Origin: Strix aluco
Taxonomy: Eukaryota > Chordata > Aves > Strigiformes > Strigidae
Direction: 5' to 3'
Assembly (NCBI RefSeq): GCF_031877795.1
Contig: NC_133934.1
Location: forward strand, 45,662,725-45,726,724
DNA: 64,000 nucleotides
Shown here: in pieces, positions 61,288-64,000 of the stretch
How the letters are laid out: each line of letters begins with the position of its first letter
Position numbering within the stretch: position 1 is the stretch's first letter
Position numbers and translations under genes: made by a program
The notes under the pieces: model-generated
Seen by the model: only the letters and a program-made list of their open reading frames with translations
Databases searched by the model: none
Told to the model about the DNA's origin: nothing

Positions 61288-61486
61288 TTTTTTACTGTGA
61301 GAGTGACCGACCGCTGGAAAAAATCACCCAGATTGCTTATGGAGTCTCCATTCTTGCACATATTCAAAAGCCATCTGGACATGGTCCTGGGTAACCTGTT
61401 GTAGGTGACTGTGCTTGAGCAGGGAGGTGGGACAAGGTGACCTCCAGAGGTCCTTTCCAGCCTCAACTATTCTGTGATTCTGTGAT
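61288..61486 (+). mobile_element. CR1 LINE 3' end
   Basis: A 5'-truncated CR1 copy in sense orientation. It begins in the TTTACTGTGAGAGTGACC region, passes through GGACATGGTCCTGGGTAACC and GACCTCCAGAGGTCCTTTCC, and ends with CCAGCCTCAACTATTCTGTG followed by a second ATTCTGTGAT unit, the characteristic CR1 3' terminus. No target-site duplication is expected for CR1. Minus-strand open frames of about 70 residues across it are artefacts. It is the best preserved of the three CR1 pieces here. Confidence 0.95.
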
Positions 61487-64000
61487 ACTTTATAATATAT
61501 AATTAATAATAACAAAAATTGTATTTTTAAATACAATGTATATATTCAAGTTAATGGTTGTGGGATTTTACTGATGAAACTTAAAAAGGTTTAAAGAGAT
61601 ATTTAGAAAAACTTTTTAGAGAAACATTTTAGAAAATCTTTTATAAAAGATTTAAAAAATATTTTTAGAAAATCTAAATATCCTAATAGCAAAAAAGAAA
61701 CACTATTCCTCAATCCACCTCTTTAATAGGTTGATACTAAATTTGTGATGAATTAAAGTGAGAAGTTCTTCATGTTTTAATAACAAGTATTTGTAGCATA
61801 AATTTGGTTGATAAGTTGTTCAAAACCTTTTGAAATCATTTTACTTAGGAAAACATTGATATTATCTATCATTGTATGGTTCCTTAGCTTCCCCCGCAAT
61901 GTCCAAAACCCCTCTACAGCTTCCATAGTTAATGAATCCACATCTCTTGAGTTATATTTATCATTTACCTGCAACAAATGATCCAACTTGCATAACTGGA
62001 CACTTGAAATGTTCAATCAGTTTCAGAGGACTAATAGTTTTATTAACTGTTTTATGCATCATTTATCCACATGTCCACATGTTTATCCTGTAGCTTTTTA
62101 CTAATTTTCAGACCCAGGAGGGAGTAGTTTGGTTGTTTGGTAAGTTTATATTGGGATGTGATTCAGAGCTGTGTGGTTCCTTACATCCTGGTTTGCAGAG
62201 GAAAGTAAGCCATGCAGGTTGATCACTAGGAAGTCCCAGCACATTTTGCTAGGTGAGTCACCTGGCTCTGTAAGGAGGTCTAAAAAATTACCTAAAGCTC
62301 CAGTTTAGAGATTAGATAACCTTCCAGTTAAGAGACTGCCTGCAAGAGTTTCTGGGTTTCTGTGTGTACCTATGTTGCATTCAATAAAGGACAATGAACA
62401 TAAATTTTTCCAGGAACGGAATATCCAAATACATCATTATACTTCTCCACAGATGGCATTGTCCGTGTTCTTGGTTCCCACAGATTTTTTTTGGGGGGGT
62501 GTAGGGGTGGGGTTAGATCATTTATAATAGATTAAATATGAGGACAGATACTTTATATGGCAATATCTCATGCTACTTTAGATGGAATAGAATGTATAGC
62601 TGATTTAATTCTTACGTCACAGTTGTGTGGAACTCATATCCTTCTTCTGTGATGGAAATAAGTATGTGAATTAGTATTATTGATAGAAATCTTCAGTGCT
62701 GCAATGGGTGAGAGCCTGCATCCATTTTTTCCTTAGAAGATAATTGTGCTGCCTTTAAGAAACTAGCATTTTCACTGGCAACTGAAACTGCTGGTTTTCA
62801 GTCTCCAATATTACTTTTTTTGGGTTAAAATTGTGCAGGGGATGATAGTAAAATATGCTTTAAGTATATAAATAACTAACTTCTGAATCTGAACTGCAGT
62901 GTTTCCTAGGCTGATGTGAGAGCAGTCTGACTGTATGTGATGTTGCCATGTTTTGACACTAACCAAAAATTAGATCTAGTGCTGTGGATACTGCCAATAT
63001 CCCAACTTTGTTCTTTATATCCTTTGAATATGCAGCAATTTCTTACTGTGTAGAAATGTATTTTTTTGTGTTTAACTTGATCTGTAGGAATTAACAGACT
63101 ATTCTTCAGCAGACTTTCTAATTTATCATATGCTGTATTAATGAAAAGTTTTCACTTTGAACTTTTCTAACTTTATTATACATTAGTTGGAACTGCTCTG
63201 GTATTACAATGGAATTTTTAATATCAAGTACCTAAGATGAGCTGCTGACTTTCAAGTATCAGGTTTTTTTTTCTGGAAATTTTCTAGCAGAAAATCTGCA
63301 ATAATTTATAAAATAAAGGTCTAAGAACTTGCAGCAGTTCACACCTAAATTATAATTATGGCCCAAGCTATTTATATATATTTATATAATTATAATGTTC
63401 ATCATAAGATCAAACATTTGACTGCATCATTTATATCAAGATAGTCAAAAGCAGGAAGAGATGAGTTGGCTTGAACTAGAACAGAGAAAGAATATTACAA
63501 ATCACTCCTGAAAATTTATTTTCAGTCCACTTCACTTGTTAAAGTGCCACAGCTTACACTTACATGGATACTCTGAAAAATATTAGGCTATGTCTGAATT
63601 ATATGTGAATTTCTTGTTATGCCAGTTAATCCTTGGTTCTTCATTTGTCAAAACACTGAAAAAGTTTGTAAGGGACTTTCCATTTAGGAGTCTTCTTGCA
63701 TTCCTGCTGAAGTATTGTAAGCAATTTGTTAATACCTAGGTTCCCACCTGAAATCGTTAGGAAGTATTTCTAGCATTCTAATGAATATTCTTCTTGTAAT
63801 TTGTATGGCTATGACAGAGAGCAATGTTTATGCAATATCTTCAGTGAAAAAGTATATGTTCTGAGATTTCCAGGTATAAACAGGCAGACGGCAGCCAAGA
63901 GAATGCTGACTGTTTTCTGATTCTCTGTGAGAGGCTAAAAAATATGGAATATAGCCTGTACATTCGTATGTATATTCCGGAGCATGCCAACTCTGCATAT
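61487..64000 (+). other. FSTL5 intron 2, to the window end
   Basis: AT-rich intron with a degenerate TTTAGAAAA-type repeat and a perfect 20-bp palindrome (61,634-61,653), and a T/G run at 62,486-62,512. No exon 3 of FSTL5 was recognised, so the intron continues beyond 64,000. Confidence 0.6.
61634..61653. repeat. Perfect 20-bp AT-rich palindrome
   Basis: AAATCTTTTATAAAAGATTT equals its own reverse complement. It sits in a stretch (61,588-61,680) that repeats TTTAGAAAA-like words, with a second imperfect inverted repeat (TTTAGA, three A, TCTAAA) at 61,664-61,678. Confidence 0.85.

Noticed and set aside
61777-62016. 79-residue minus-strand frame with protein-like composition
   Set aside because: It begins at TTG rather than ATG, has no recognised domain, and lies in intron 2 without splice support.
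58711-64000. Search for FSTL5 exon 3 (start of the Kazal domain region)
   Set aside because: No open stretch with the expected Cys-rich pattern and splice borders was found, so the exon must lie beyond the window.
1-64000. tRNA, snRNA, rRNA, CRISPR arrays, operons or phage genes
   Set aside because: No matching signatures were seen by eye; the window is ordinary vertebrate non-coding DNA with one partial gene.

Overview
The window looks like a piece of a bird chromosome. It is AT-rich and mostly non-coding. It carries CR1 LINE fragments (one ending in the typical 3' ATTCTGTGAT repeats) and one avian-type solo LTR. It has a single vertebrate-style CpG island and spliced exons with GT/AG borders. 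There are no bacterial-style operons, and nearly all open reading frames are short chance frames. The LTR resembles a family I know from neoavian birds, so a neoavian host is likely; this is inferred from recalled family features, not from a search.

The one gene I can name is FSTL5 (follistatin-like 5) on the + strand, present only as its 5' end. About 1-29,700 is upstream intergenic DNA. A CpG island at about 29,770-30,470 holds the promoter and a GC-rich, ATG-free first exon that ends at a strong splice donor near 30,509. Intron 1 is about 28 kb. Exon 2 (58,572-58,710) contains the start codon at 58,588 and codes for 41 residues: a signal peptide followed by the conserved YQPLVRLRHK block of FSTL5. 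Exon 2 ends in phase 0 at a GT donor (58,711), and intron 2 runs past the window end. The Kazal, EF-hand and immunoglobulin-like regions of the protein must lie downstream of this window.

Recognisable mobile DNA is sparse, about 1.4 kb of 64 kb. It comprises CR1 pieces at about 7,042-7,400 (-), 36,196-36,345 (-) and 61,288-61,486 (+), and a solo LTR at 47,467-48,108 with a perfect 5-bp target duplication (AACAT on both sides). Tandem repeats include a 35-bp minisatellite 0.9 kb inside intron 1 (31,417-31,670), a 24-bp triplication (6,917-6,988) and a 38-bp duplication (about 35,970-36,045).

I did not find a new multi-gene system. The points most worth checking are regulatory: two perfect REST/NRSF half-sites with unusual spacing in the FSTL5 promoter, a promoter-proximal minisatellite, a CTCF-like core inside an old CR1 copy, a repeated homeobox/octamer-like cluster in intron 1, and alternative splice sites flanking intron 1.
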